Shown here one piece after another: positions 17,078-25,831 of a stretch of 34,912 nucleotides of DNA. A model generated the notes under the pieces. That model was not told the origin of the DNA. It ran no database searches and saw only the letters and a list, made by a program, of their open reading frames with translations. The DNA is taken from positions 8,548 to 43,459 of the forward strand of contig NZ_JQCF01000019.1 in NCBI RefSeq assembly GCF_001438805.1. Reading direction: 5' to 3'. Origin of the DNA: Companilactobacillus kimchiensis (GTDB lineage: Bacteria > Bacillota > Bacilli > Lactobacillales > Lactobacillaceae). How positions within the stretch are numbered: position 1 is the first letter of the stretch; every line of letters starts with the position of its first letter. A program made the position numbers and the translations under genes.

Positions 17078-17281
17078 ATGAATCAAGTCTGTGAGTATCG
17101 TCGCAAAAAAAAATTATCACAAATGGCACTGGCTAATCAGGTAGGTGTTGCACGACAGACAATCAATTTAATTGAAAATAATAAGTATAATCCATCCCTA
17201 GATCTTTGTTTGAAGATTGCTTGGAGTTTAGAAACGGATTTAAATACGTTATTCTGGAGGAAAAAAGATGAAAATGAGTGA
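17078..17281 (+). CDS. XRE-family HTH transcriptional regulator (YozG-like)
   Basis: A 67-residue protein made of one Cro/CI-type helix-turn-helix: the recognition portion is ALANQVGVARQTINLIENNKY (split over about 18-38), followed by PSLDLCLKIAWSLETDLNTLF. There is no effector domain. Small regulators of this type are usually encoded just before a small membrane protein and control their own operon. The ATG follows GGGATG at 17061. Its end overlaps the next gene by 14 bp, so the two are translationally coupled. Operator-like repeats lie in its promoter. Confidence 0.85.
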   Translation: MNQVCEYRRKKKLSQMALANQVGVARQTINLIENNKYNPSLDLCLKIAWSLETDLNTLFWRKKDENE

Positions 17282-17801
17282 TCGAATCATAAAATGGTTT
17301 TTTGGCGTACCTGGAACGATTGATGAACATGTAAAAGCTGAAATAGGAGAAGTATCAGTTAAAGCATTGATTATAACGTTTATTTTTGAACTGGTATTTA
17401 ACGGTAGTTTATATTTGTACACATCCCTAGTTACAATTACTGATTTTGAAACCCTTCTGTATCTAGTCACGATGATTCAATTTATTGCGATTTTGCTAAT
17501 AATGGGTGGATTTACAACAATAGTTTTGAAAAAAAGAGGAGTAACTACGCAGGAAGTAGTAGCTGATGATAAAAGGATTGTGGAAAAACGATTAAAGCAT
17601 AAATGGCTAAGAATTGCTCCAATTATCTTTATTCTATATTGGATTTTGGGAACACTATTTACCTTAGAAGGGGCTAATTTCTTTTCAAAAATAATGGATT
17701 TAAAAACGATGATTGGATCATTTATCTTTATGATAATTTTTTGTCCAGTAATGTATTTTTATGAAAAAGGCAATATTAAGGTAGTACAAAATGATGTTTA
17801 A
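17268..17801 (+). CDS. Four-helix membrane protein, DUF3278-like
   Basis: A 177-residue protein with four predicted membrane helices (about 32-52, 62-87, 117-134 and 143-162). The short amphipathic start contains KWFFGVPGTIDEHVKAE, which I recall as typical of the DUF3278 family of lactobacilli, usually partnered with a small XRE regulator. Biochemical role unknown. The start ATG (17268) has a GGAGG site 7-11 bases upstream; an internal ATG at 17274 is possible but further from it. Low-complexity hydrophobic composition limits the family call. Confidence 0.7.
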   Translation: MKMSDRIIKWFFGVPGTIDEHVKAEIGEVSVKALIITFIFELVFNGSLYLYTSLVTITDFETLLYLVTMIQFIAILLIMGGFTTIVLKKRGVTTQEVVADDKRIVEKRLKHKWLRIAPIIFILYWILGTLFTLEGANFFSKIMDLKTMIGSFIFMIIFCPVMYFYEKGNIKVVQNDV

Positions 17802-17862
17802 TCGATTAAAAAATTACTGAAAATAAAATTTTTGTACCAACCATCTAATTCTAAAGATTTAA

Positions 17863-17918
17863 ATATCCACATCAACTGGTTAGACTACTTTTAGGACAGT
17901 TGATGTGGGTATATTTTT
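17863..17918 (+). terminator. Intrinsic terminator after the DUF3278-like gene
   Basis: ATATCCACATCAACTG (17863-17878) pairs over all 16 positions with CAGTTGATGTGGGTAT (17897-17912, one U-G pair), then ATTTTT. The rest of the 308-bp stretch 17802-18109 is A+T-rich; I see no clear promoter for gdpP in it. Confidence 0.9.
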
Positions 17919-18109
17919 GTTCTAGGTTTTTGATTCTGATTTTTAATTCAATTCTAAGTGAATAATATTGGTGTTTTTTAATCGTTAGAGTTATATTTTT
18001 GTTACCGCTGTCAAAAGTTCCTTTTTCTGAAAATTTCAATATTATATATATGAAGAAAGAAGAAGTCGGCTGTGATAAAATTAAGGGGTATATCTAAGAG
18101 GGGACTAAT

Positions 18110-20113
18110 ATGAAAAAGATAAAATCAAATCTGAAATTCTTCCTTTCACGAGTTGATCATTCAACTCAACTAACGGCGGTCTCTTTGATTGTAATGTTAT
18201 TATCGATATTGATAGTAGGCTTGATTCATGGCTCCGTAGCCGGATACATTCAAGCAATACTAATAATAATTTCATTGATTTTATTTGTATATCTATTCTT
18301 GCTATTGGGCGAGAAAGCCGGGAAATATACTAATAATTTACAATATCGAATTGATCGGGGAACGGACAACAGTTTCGTTGAGTATCCATTAGGAATACTT
18401 TTGTATGATACTGAGAAACATATCCAATGGGTAAATCCTTATTTTGTTGAAGAAACGGGATTTAATCCATCTAATAGTATGAATGTCGGAGACATCTCAT
18501 CTGAACTTTCTAGTTTAATTGATGATGAAAAACATGCTGGTAACCAAACAATTCAAATAGATAATAAATATTACTTAGTTCAAGTACAAACAGAATTAAA
18601 GGTTATCTATCTATTGGACATTACACATTATTCTAAAATTGAAAAAAGGTATGAAGATAATCGTTCGGTCATTGGACAAGTATATTTGGACAATTATGCC
18701 GAAATTACTCAATCAATGAGTGATCGAGATATTTCTAATTTGGACAATTATATAACCAATGAATTGTCCAATTGGGCTTCAGAGCAACAAATGTTCTTGA
18801 AGCGAACTGATGATGATCATTTCTTCATCATGGCTTATACGGGACGAATTTTTGATATGGAAAAGAATGGCTTTAAAATTTTGGATGTCATTCGTGAATA
18901 TACTTCCCAACAAAATGTTCCGTTGACTTTGAGTATGGGCTTTTCTTACGGAATTGATGACTTGCATAAGTTAAATGATGAAGCACAGAAAAACCTTAAC
19001 TTGGCGTTAGGTCGTGGTGGTGATCAAGTTGTCGTTAAAGAAATTGGTGAAAAAGCTCGTTTCTACGGCGGTAATACTGATCCGATGGAGAAGCGGACTC
19101 GGGTTCGTGCCAGAATGATCAGTGAGGCTCTCCAGGAATTATTGAAAGATAGTGATCAAGTAATCGTTATGGGCCATTCACATCCTGATATGGATGTTCT
19201 AGGATCATCTTTAGGTATTAGACGTATTGCTATGATGAATAATACTCCATGTAAGATCGTGATCAATCCTAGTACTTTACATTCTGATGTTAGTCGTTTG
19301 TTGGGTATGATCGATGAAGATCCAGATATTAAAAAGGATATTATTTCACCCGAAGTATCTGAAGCAATCAAGACACCGAGAACTTTAATTGTGATGGTTG
19401 ATCATTCAAAACAAAGTATTTCTATCAATCCTGATTTATTTAAGGGTGATAATAATAAAGTGGTTGTGATTGATCACCATAGACGTGGCGAGGAATTCCC
19501 AGAAAATCCAATGCTGATTTATATTGAGCCATATGCATCGTCTACTAGTGAATTGATCACAGAAATGTTAGAGTATCAACCTAAGAACAAGAAGGCTATC
19601 GAGAAGATCGAAGCTACGGCTTTATTAGCCGGTATTACAGTCGATACGAAGTCATTCTCACTTAGAACTGGTACAAGAACCTTTGATGCAGCTAGTTATT
19701 TACGTTCAGTAGGTGCTGACGAGGCGGTTATCCAAAATGTCTTGAAAGAAAATATTGATTCATTTATTCAAAAGAGTCATTTGATTGAAACGATTACTAT
19801 GGTTCACAGCGACATGGCCGTTTGTTTTGGTGAAGAAGATAAGACATACGATCCAGTTATTGTTGCTCAAGCAGCCGATACATTGTTATCATTAGATAAT
19901 GTTGAAGCATCATTTGTTATTAGCAAACGTCCAGATGGTCGTGTGGGAATTTCGGCACGTAGTTTGGGGAATGTTAATGTTCAAGTCATTATGGAGAAAC
20001 TTGGTGGTGGTGGACATTTGTCTGACGCTGCAACTCAAATTTCTGATTCAACGGTTGAGGATGTCAAAAATCAATTAGTTGGTGTTTTGACGGATTCTAA
20101 TAAGAAGAGCTAA
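18110..20113 (+). CDS. gdpP: Cyclic-di-AMP phosphodiesterase GdpP (DHH family)
   Basis: Membrane enzyme that hydrolyses c-di-AMP to pApA, so controlling potassium/osmolyte balance and cell-wall homeostasis. Two membrane helices (about 20-40 and 45-67), a PAS-like domain (about 88-172) and a degenerate GGDEF domain (about 180-310, ending GRGGDQVVVK) precede the catalytic DHH/DHHA1 part. Metal and catalytic motifs: HSHPDMD (356-362), DHS (431-433), DHH (455-457) and GGGGH (632-636). Length 667 is normal. The ATG follows AAGAGGGGACT. It lies 18 bp before rplI, the same order as yybT-rplI-dnaC in Bacillus. Confidence 0.97.
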   Translation: MKKIKSNLKFFLSRVDHSTQLTAVSLIVMLLSILIVGLIHGSVAGYIQAILIIISLILFVYLFLLLGEKAGKYTNNLQYRIDRGTDNSFVEYPLGILLYDTEKHIQWVNPYFVEETGFNPSNSMNVGDISSELSSLIDDEKHAGNQTIQIDNKYYLVQVQTELKVIYLLDITHYSKIEKRYEDNRSVIGQVYLDNYAEITQSMSDRDISNLDNYITNELSNWASEQQMFLKRTDDDHFFIMAYTGRIFDMEKNGFKILDVIREYTSQQNVPLTLSMGFSYGIDDLHKLNDEAQKNLNLALGRGGDQVVVKEIGEKARFYGGNTDPMEKRTRVRARMISEALQELLKDSDQVIVMGHSHPDMDVLGSSLGIRRIAMMNNTPCKIVINPSTLHSDVSRLLGMIDEDPDIKKDIISPEVSEAIKTPRTLIVMVDHSKQSISINPDLFKGDNNKVVVIDHHRRGEEFPENPMLIYIEPYASSTSELITEMLEYQPKNKKAIEKIEATALLAGITVDTKSFSLRTGTRTFDAASYLRSVGADEAVIQNVLKENIDSFIQKSHLIETITMVHSDMAVCFGEEDKTYDPVIVAQAADTLLSLDNVEASFVISKRPDGRVGISARSLGNVNVQVIMEKLGGGGHLSDAATQISDSTVEDVKNQLVGVLTDSNKKS

Positions 20114-20131
20114 GAGGAGGATCATTAGATT

Positions 20132-20587
20132 ATGAAAGTTATTTTCCTAGAAGATGTAAGAGGTAAAGGTAAAAAAGGTGAGGTTAAGAACGTTGCTGCC
20201 GGATTTGCTCAAAACTTTTTAATTAAGAATAAGCAAGCTATTGAGGCAACTAAAGCTAATATTGCTAAGCTTAACGCTGAACAAAATCGTGAAGCTAAAG
20301 ATTATGAAGCTGAAAAAGAAGAAGCTAAGGTTTTAAAGACAGAAATTGAAGATGACAAAACAGTTGTTGAAATTTCTGCTAAAGCTGGAACTGACGGTCG
20401 TCTTTTCGGTTCAGTTACTACTAAAAAGATTGCTGAAGAACTTAACAAGCAATATGAAATCAAAGTCGATAAGCATAAAATGGTGCTTTCTGATGGTGTT
20501 AAAGCACTTGGATATATTAACGTTCCTGTTAAGTTATTCGAAGGTGTAGAGGCTACCATTCGGGTCCACGTTGCTGAAAAGAAGTAG
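20132..20587 (+). CDS. rplI: 50S ribosomal protein L9
   Basis: Two-domain protein at the base of the L1 stalk. The N-terminal domain ([17 protein letters not shown]...[11 protein letters not shown], about 1-40) binds 23S rRNA; a long charged helix (about 45-75) connects to the C-terminal domain with [12 protein letters not shown]. Length 151 is normal. The start follows AAGAGGAGGATC. The 7-bp gap to dnaB and 18-bp gap from gdpP indicate one transcript. Confidence 0.98.
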   Translation: MKVIFLEDVRGKGKKGEVKNVAAGFAQNFLIKNKQAIEATKANIAKLNAEQNREAKDYEAEKEEAKVLKTEIEDDKTVVEISAKAGTDGRLFGSVTTKKIAEELNKQYEIKVDKHKMVLSDGVKALGYINVPVKLFEGVEATIRVHVAEKK

Positions 20588-20594
20588 GATATAA

Positions 20595-21974
20595 ATGAAT
20601 AACGATATAACTTCAAGAATACCGCCCAATGATAAGGATGCTGAGCAAGCCGTATTAGGAGCGGTTTTTCTTAGTCAAGATGCTTTAATTGAAGCAATGG
20701 AATACGTTGATGCTGATGATTTTTATCAACATGCCAATCAATTAGTTTTCCAAGCAATGATGAATTTGAACGATGAAGAAGAACCAGTTGATGTCGTGAC
20801 AGTTCAAAATGAACTTGATCGAGCTAATCAAATTGAAGATATTGGTGGAGTTAGTTATTTAGCCGAATTGGCTAGTGCTGTTCCAACGGCTGCTAATACC
20901 ACTTATTACGCTAAAATTGTTAAGAATAAGTCAACTTTGAGACGTTTGATCAATGCTGCAACTGGGATCGTAACACGGAGTTTTGAAGAAGATGATGATG
21001 TTGATAGCATTATCGATATGTCTGAGAAAGAGATTATGGATGTCTCTGAAAACCGAAATCATAAGGGATTCAGACGGATATCTGATGTTGTTAAGTCGTC
21101 TTTTGAAGAAATCGATAAACTTTATGATCAGGATAGTGATGTTACTGGGCTTTCAACTGGCTACAAAGATCTTGATGATATGACGACTGGTTTGCACAAA
21201 GATGAATTAGTTATTTTGGCTGCTCGTCCTGGTGTTGGTAAAACTGCCTTTGCTTTGAACTTAGCTCAGAACGCTGCGACTAAATCTAATGCGACCGTAG
21301 CCATTTTCTCTTTGGAAATGGGTGCTGAATCATTGGTTAACCGGATGCTTTGTTCAGAAGGTAGTATTGATGCCAATTCACTTAGAACTGGTAAGTTAGA
21401 TGAGAATCAGTGGAATAGTTTAGTCGTTGCCATGGGTAGCTTGTCTAGAACAAACGTCTATATCGACGATACCCCTGGTATTAAAATGGCTGAAATCAGA
21501 TCAAAATGTCGTCGTCTATTAAAAGAGAGCGGACATTTGGATCTAGTTATCATCGATTATCTTCAATTGATCGAAGGTACTGGTCAAGAAAATAGACAAC
21601 AAGAAGTTTCAGTTATTTCTCGTAATTTGAAAAAATTAGCGAAAGAACTTCATTGTCCGATAATCGCGTTATCACAGCTTTCCCGTGGTGTTGAGGCACG
21701 TCAAGATAAACGACCAATGTTGTCAGATATCCGTGAATCTGGTTCAATTGAACAGGATGCGGATATCGTAGCTTTCCTTTATCGTGATGATTATTATCGT
21801 GATGAAGATGGTGATGGCGATAACAACGACCAAGGAGAGCCAGAAGATCAGGATGTTGGTGAGGTAGAAGTCATCATCAGTAAAAACCGTTCAGGTCCTC
21901 GTGGGACGGCCAAGTTATTGTTCGTGAAATCTTATAATAAGTTTTCATCGATAGCGAATATTCCAGAAAATTAA
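20595..21974 (+). CDS. dnaB: Replicative DNA helicase DnaB (DnaC of Bacillus)
   Basis: Hexameric 5'-3' helicase of the replication fork. The N-terminal domain (about 10-110) carries the usual PPNDKDAEQAVLGAVFL start; the RecA-like motor has Walker A RPGVGKTA (211-218) and Walker B near VIIDYLQL (about 318-325), followed by QLSRGVEAR and the DIRESGSIEQDAD region. A short acidic stretch (DEDGDGDNNDQGEPEDQD) precedes the last strands. No intein or insertion. Length 459 is typical. The ribosome site, AAGTAGGAT, overlaps the end of rplI. Confidence 0.98.
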   Translation: MNNDITSRIPPNDKDAEQAVLGAVFLSQDALIEAMEYVDADDFYQHANQLVFQAMMNLNDEEEPVDVVTVQNELDRANQIEDIGGVSYLAELASAVPTAANTTYYAKIVKNKSTLRRLINAATGIVTRSFEEDDDVDSIIDMSEKEIMDVSENRNHKGFRRISDVVKSSFEEIDKLYDQDSDVTGLSTGYKDLDDMTTGLHKDELVILAARPGVGKTAFALNLAQNAATKSNATVAIFSLEMGAESLVNRMLCSEGSIDANSLRTGKLDENQWNSLVVAMGSLSRTNVYIDDTPGIKMAEIRSKCRRLLKESGHLDLVIIDYLQLIEGTGQENRQQEVSVISRNLKKLAKELHCPIIALSQLSRGVEARQDKRPMLSDIRESGSIEQDADIVAFLYRDDYYRDEDGDGDNNDQGEPEDQDVGEVEVIISKNRSGPRGTAKLLFVKSYNKFSSIANIPEN

Positions 21975-21996
21975 ATAGTGTAGGTGTAGAAGAAAT

Positions 21997-23283
21997 ATGA
22001 CAACAGTTGTTGTAGTAGGTACCCAATGGGGCGATGAAGGTAAAGGTAAGATTACCGATTATTTCAGTGGTGAAGCTAACATTATTGCACGTTACCAAGG
22101 TGGAGATAATGCTGGACACACTCTAAACATTGATAATCACGTTTACAAATTGAGATCAGTCCCATCAGGAATTTTGTATTCAGATAAAACTAGTGTTATT
22201 GGTAATGGGGTTGTTTTAAACCTCGAATCTCTTCAAGAAGAATTGGGACGTTTGCATGATCAAGGCGTTGATACAACTAACTTGAAGATTTCTAACCGTG
22301 CACAGTTGATTCTTCCATACCATATCGAATTAGATAAACTTCAAGAAGCCGCTAAAGGTGATGCTAAAGTTGGTACAACTAACCGTGGTATTGGACCAGC
22401 TTATACTGACAAAGCTTCACGTGTTGGTATCAGAATGGCTGATATTCTTGATAAAGATTTGTTCAAAGAACTTTTGACAGAAAACCTTAAGCAAAAGAAT
22501 GAATTATTTACCAAGATCTACGGTGTTGAACCAATGAACTTTGATGATATTTTTGAAAAATACTATCAATTGGGTCAAGACTTAAAGAACCGTGTTATTG
22601 ATACATCTGCATATTTGAACCGTGAATTAAAGAATGGTAAAAATGTTCTATTTGAAGGTGCTCAAGGAATCATGCTCGATATTGACCATGGTACTTATCC
22701 TTATGTAACTTCATCAAATCCTGCTGGTGGTGTAACAACTGGTGCCGGTGTTGGTGCTCCATTGATCGACCACGTTATCGGAGTTGTTAAAGCTTATACA
22801 TCCCGTGTTGGTGCTGGTCCATTCCCAACTGAGCAATTAAACGATATTGGTGACTTCTTACGTGAGGCTGGTCATGAATATGGAACAGTTACTCACCGTC
22901 CTCGTCGTGTTGGTTGGTTAGATCTAGTTGTACTAAAACATTCATGTAACGTCTCAGGTGTTACTCACTTGTCACTTAACTGTTTAGATGTTCTAACTGG
23001 TCTTAAAGAAATCAAAGTCTGCACAGGCTATGATTTGAACGGTAAGATCATCGATGAATATCCAGCTAACTTGAATGTATTAGCTAAATGTAAACCAGTT
23101 TACAAAACTTTTGCTGGTTGGAATGAAGATATGACTCAAGCTAAGAGCTTGAATGACCTTCCACAACAAGCTAGAGATTACTTGGACTTTATCAAGGCAC
23201 AACTTGGCGTTGAATATGCTACAGTTTCAGTTGGTCCTGATAGAGAACAAACTATTGAAGTTAATGATGTTTGGAAAGCTTAG
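21997..23283 (+). CDS. purA: Adenylosuccinate synthetase
   Basis: Converts IMP, aspartate and GTP to adenylosuccinate, the first committed step to AMP. The phosphate-binding loop [11 protein letters not shown] is at residues 8-18, with catalytic Asp13 and the paired His41 in [22 protein letters not shown] and the late signature [12 protein letters not shown] are intact. Length 428 is normal. It lies 22 bp after dnaB with only a weak ribosome site (GTAGGTG), so it is probably carried on the gdpP-rplI-dnaB transcript. A terminator follows. Confidence 0.98.
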   Translation: MTTVVVVGTQWGDEGKGKITDYFSGEANIIARYQGGDNAGHTLNIDNHVYKLRSVPSGILYSDKTSVIGNGVVLNLESLQEELGRLHDQGVDTTNLKISNRAQLILPYHIELDKLQEAAKGDAKVGTTNRGIGPAYTDKASRVGIRMADILDKDLFKELLTENLKQKNELFTKIYGVEPMNFDDIFEKYYQLGQDLKNRVIDTSAYLNRELKNGKNVLFEGAQGIMLDIDHGTYPYVTSSNPAGGVTTGAGVGAPLIDHVIGVVKAYTSRVGAGPFPTEQLNDIGDFLREAGHEYGTVTHRPRRVGWLDLVVLKHSCNVSGVTHLSLNCLDVLTGLKEIKVCTGYDLNGKIIDEYPANLNVLAKCKPVYKTFAGWNEDMTQAKSLNDLPQQARDYLDFIKAQLGVEYATVSVGPDREQTIEVNDVWKA

Positions 23284-23308
23284 AACACAATTAAATAAGA
23301 AATTTACA

Positions 23309-23341
23309 GCCACTAGGGAAAAATCCTTAGTGGCTTTTTTT
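23309..23341 (+). terminator. Intrinsic terminator after purA
   Basis: GCCACTA/TAGTGGC arms with an inner GG/CC pair and one bulge, followed by seven T (23335-23341). Confidence 0.88.
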
Positions 23342-23358
23342 GTCTCTAAACTAAATAC

Positions 23359-23408
23359 TTGTTTTTAAAATAAATGGTGTTATTATATTTGTAACAAGTT
23401 AATAATAA
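23359..23408 (+). promoter_or_regulatory. Promoter and nested dyads of the NmrA-like gene
   Basis: -35 TTGTTT (23359-23364), 16-bp spacer, -10 TATTAT (23381-23386). The -10 lies in an inverted repeat TTATTAT (23380-23386)/ATAATAA (23402-23408). Between its arms is the odd palindrome TTGTAACAA (23389-23397) at the expected transcription start. This looks like an operator, possibly for the Rrf2-type regulator encoded next. Confidence 0.55.
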
Positions 23409-23440
23409 AGTAACATCTAATTGAAAGAGGGATATTTATA

Positions 23441-24286
23441 ATGACAAAATATGCGGTAACAGGTATAACAGGACATTTTGGTAGTAATGCACTTAAAGAA
23501 TTAGTTAAATTGGTACCGGCAACTGATGTGACCGGATTGGCACGTAATACTGCTAAGGCTGAAAAGATGGTGCCAACGGGTGTTACAGTCCGTTCTGGAG
23601 ATTATACCAATGTTGAACAATTGACAGAATCACTAAAAGGTGTGGATAAGTTATTATTCGTTTCATCACAACCAGGTGGTCCAGTAGCTCGCTTGACACA
23701 ACATGAGAATCTAGTCACAGCAGCTAAGAATGCTGGCATAGAATATATTGCTTATACAAGTTTTCCACATGCTGATATTGCCACAGCTCCATTGGCATCA
23801 GATCACAAAGCAACTGAGAAATTCATTATTGAATCCGATTTGAAGCACTCATTCTTACGAAATAATTGGTATCTTGAAAATGAAGCAGCATCTTTAAGGG
23901 CCGCCGTTAATGGTCAAGACTTTGTTTATGCAGCAGGTGAGGGTAAAGCTGGCTGGGCTTTGGAAAGTGAATATTCAGAAGCAGCTGCGAAAGTTTTAGC
24001 AACTACTGATCCGAAAGATGTTTACGAATTTGCCGGTAATAGTAGAACTTATCATGATTTAGCTACGGCAATTAAGGACGATTTTAAAGAAGTATCATTA
24101 AGTGAAGCTGATTATGGTAAAGCCTTAGAGGCCGCCGGCATGGATGAAGCAACTGTTGGTATTATAGTAGGTATTCAGGATTTGATTCGCCAAGGTCAAC
24201 TTAGTGAAGAAACATCTGATCTACCAGATGTCTTAGGACACCAATTAACAGACCTTTCACAGGCTATTCAAAAGATTGCCGAGTAA
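23441..24286 (+). CDS. NmrA-family NAD(P)-binding oxidoreductase (YtfG/QOR2-like)
   Basis: Atypical short-chain-dehydrogenase fold. The nucleotide-binding motif TGITGHFG (7-14) follows a short first strand, and LARNTAKAEKM (about 33-43) is the usual second-strand arginine region that prefers NADP(H). SSQPGG and YTSFPHAD mark the active-site side, and NNWYLENE is typical of quinone-oxidoreductase-2-like proteins, although a redox or NADP-sensing role cannot be separated by sequence. Length 281 is normal. The ATG follows GAAAGAGGG. An Rrf2-type regulator follows 50 bp downstream in the same direction, recalling the Bacillus ywnA/ywnB pair. Confidence 0.85.
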   Translation: MTKYAVTGITGHFGSNALKELVKLVPATDVTGLARNTAKAEKMVPTGVTVRSGDYTNVEQLTESLKGVDKLLFVSSQPGGPVARLTQHENLVTAAKNAGIEYIAYTSFPHADIATAPLASDHKATEKFIIESDLKHSFLRNNWYLENEAASLRAAVNGQDFVYAAGEGKAGWALESEYSEAAAKVLATTDPKDVYEFAGNSRTYHDLATAIKDDFKEVSLSEADYGKALEAAGMDEATVGIIVGIQDLIRQGQLSEETSDLPDVLGHQLTDLSQAIQKIAE

Positions 24287-24297
24287 TTGCCACCATT

Positions 24298-24306
24298 TGC
24301 TATAAT
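24298..24306 (+). promoter_or_regulatory. Extended -10 promoter of the Rrf2-type gene
   Basis: TGC-TATAAT is a perfect extended -10, with a weak TTGCCG (24276-24281) 19 bp upstream inside the end of the NmrA-like gene. It gives the regulator its own promoter in addition to read-through. Confidence 0.65.
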
Positions 24307-24336
24307 AGATGATGTTCATTAGGAGGAGGTTAGACT

Positions 24337-24768
24337 ATGAAATTTTCCAATAAATTAAGTGATGGCGTGCATATCTTAGCCTATGTTGATATTTGTAAAG
24401 ACGGCGATCTTTCTAGCGCTGCCATTGCTAGTAGTATTGAATCAAATCCTAGTTTAGTCAGACGAATGATGTCACGTTTAAAGAAAGCTGGGTTATTGGT
24501 CAGTCAACCAGGAGTTGTCGCACCAGGATTAAGCCGTCCAGCAAGTGAAATTAGTCTATTGGACGTTTATCAAGCAATGGAAGACAATCAAAACTTATTA
24601 CATGTTGATGAAAAAACTAATCCTCAATGTATTGTTGGTGGCAATATTCAACAGACATTGACTAAGGTTTATCAAAAAATCCAAGCTGATGCTGAAGAGA
24701 GTATGGCCCAAGAGTCATTGCAGAATATTATTGATGATATTTTGGTAAATAATAAAAGCAAAAATTAA
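24337..24768 (+). CDS. Rrf2-family transcriptional regulator (YwnA-like)
   Basis: A 143-residue winged-helix protein. The N-terminal helix MKFSNKLSDGVHILAYV and the recognition region SSIESNPSLVRRMMSRLKKAGLL (split over about 32-54) are typical of Rrf2. The wing is degenerate (PGLSRPAS rather than the usual Gly-Gly turn). Only one cysteine (Cys98) lies in the segment that carries three in the Fe-S regulators IscR/NsrR/RirA, so an iron-sulfur cluster is unlikely and a single-Cys or non-metal sensing mode is more plausible. The start ATG follows AGGAGGAGG. Likely regulates the NmrA-like gene upstream. Confidence 0.88.
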   Translation: MKFSNKLSDGVHILAYVDICKDGDLSSAAIASSIESNPSLVRRMMSRLKKAGLLVSQPGVVAPGLSRPASEISLLDVYQAMEDNQNLLHVDEKTNPQCIVGGNIQQTLTKVYQKIQADAEESMAQESLQNIIDDILVNNKSKN

Positions 24769-24780
24769 ATTTAACAACGA

Positions 24781-24817
24781 AAAGAGTCCTGAAAATTAAA
24801 TTTCAGGACTCTTTTTA
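24781..24817. terminator. Bidirectional terminator
   Basis: AAAAGAGTCCTGAAA (24781-24795) pairs exactly with TTTCAGGACTCTTTT (24802-24816) around a 6-nt loop. It gives a T run on both strands and so serves the Rrf2-type gene and the convergent minus-strand gene. Confidence 0.92.
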
Positions 24818-24831
24818 TAGTAAAAATACTG

Positions 24832-25758
24832 TTAATTCTTATTATCTGTAGCGACGATACCTTTTTGAAAGTTAATAAATCGACCACTGTTACGACTATA
24901 AGTTAAAGTGTAGTAATAGGTATTATCTTTACTCAATTGTTTAACATAAACTCGGGTATAACGTGGCACGTCCGATATCTGATAACCGATGATACTAGAA
25001 TTACTGACTCGAGAATTTGAGTTTTTAGCTAAATTGTAAAGACCGATATTACTCTTGTCAGGGTTAAGCCCCAGGTTAATTGAAATTTGGTTAAAGTTTC
25101 CGGGGAGATTGGCATTGGTAGCGGTCAAATTAGAATTGATAATAGCGGTTTTTAAACGTTGCATAAAAGCCTTTGCTTGGTCGTTACCTGCATTACCCAT
25201 GACAATTCCATCAATGACAAATCGAGGTGGATACTTATTCGACTTGGTATTGAGATATTTAGCTGAGCGGATTGAGTCTCCCTTGTAATAGAGACGATAG
25301 CGATAACTAACGATAGTTTTGGTATCATCGTAACGATTACAACTAACCGTGATGTACTTGCCATGGATATCTTTTCCGAAATTAAGTAGGGTCATTTTGG
25401 CGATATAACGATGTGGTTCTTTGTTGACCTTATTCAGTAAAGATTTCTCTTGGTCATTGGACAAAAAGGACAGTTCCTTCGTATTATCATAGTCATCATT
25501 AATCGTACTAACCAAATTGATAGCTTGCTGCTTTTCTTTAGTCATATCGCCATCATTGATGTCGACGGCTTTAGGAGCAATATCTTCATCAATATTTTTG
25601 GGATTAACAATTAAAGAAAAAGGAATCGTGATTTGGGAAATCCCATTGATAGTTTTATCTTTAATTTTTCCTAGATTAAAAGCATAGGCGAGAATAATCA
25701 TTATTAATAAGAGTAGAATGACGATCCATTTAATATATTTTTTGTTTAATTTTTTCAA
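24832..25758 (-). CDS. Membrane-anchored extracellular protein, function unknown
   Basis: I do not recognise a family. The protein has a short lysine-rich cytoplasmic start, one membrane helix (about residues 10-30, IVILLLLIMIILAYAF) and about 275 extracellular residues rich in Asn, Lys, Ser and Tyr. There are no repeats, no sortase motif and a single cysteine near the middle. An open frame extends to a GTG at 25767, but that codon lies directly on the AAAGG of the ribosome site. AGGGTGG (25764-25770) is 5 bases from the TTG at 25756-25758, which I prefer as start (308 aa). It is divergent from the next gene across less than 80 bp and convergent with the Rrf2-type gene. Confidence 0.75.
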   Translation of the reverse strand: MKKLNKKYIKWIVILLLLIMIILAYAFNLGKIKDKTINGISQITIPFSLIVNPKNIDEDIAPKAVDINDGDMTKEKQQAINLVSTINDDYDNTKELSFLSNDQEKSLLNKVNKEPHRYIAKMTLLNFGKDIHGKYITVSCNRYDDTKTIVSYRYRLYYKGDSIRSAKYLNTKSNKYPPRFVIDGIVMGNAGNDQAKAFMQRLKTAIINSNLTATNANLPGNFNQISINLGLNPDKSNIGLYNLAKNSNSRVSNSSIIGYQISDVPRYTRVYVKQLSKDNTYYYTLTYSRNSGRFINFQKGIVATDNKN

Positions 25759-25794
25759 AATTTCCACCCTTTATTTGCAGGATAATTTACTATA

Positions 25795-25800
25795 TATAAT
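25795..25800 (+). promoter_or_regulatory. Candidate -10 element in divergent gap
   Basis: A perfect TATAAT 31 bp before the preferred start of the next gene. No convincing -35; a TTTGCA at 25774-25779 is 15 bp away. The short gap means the divergent genes must share control sequence. Confidence 0.4.
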
Positions 25801-25831
25801 AACAAGATGAACTAGATATTTGGGGAAAATA

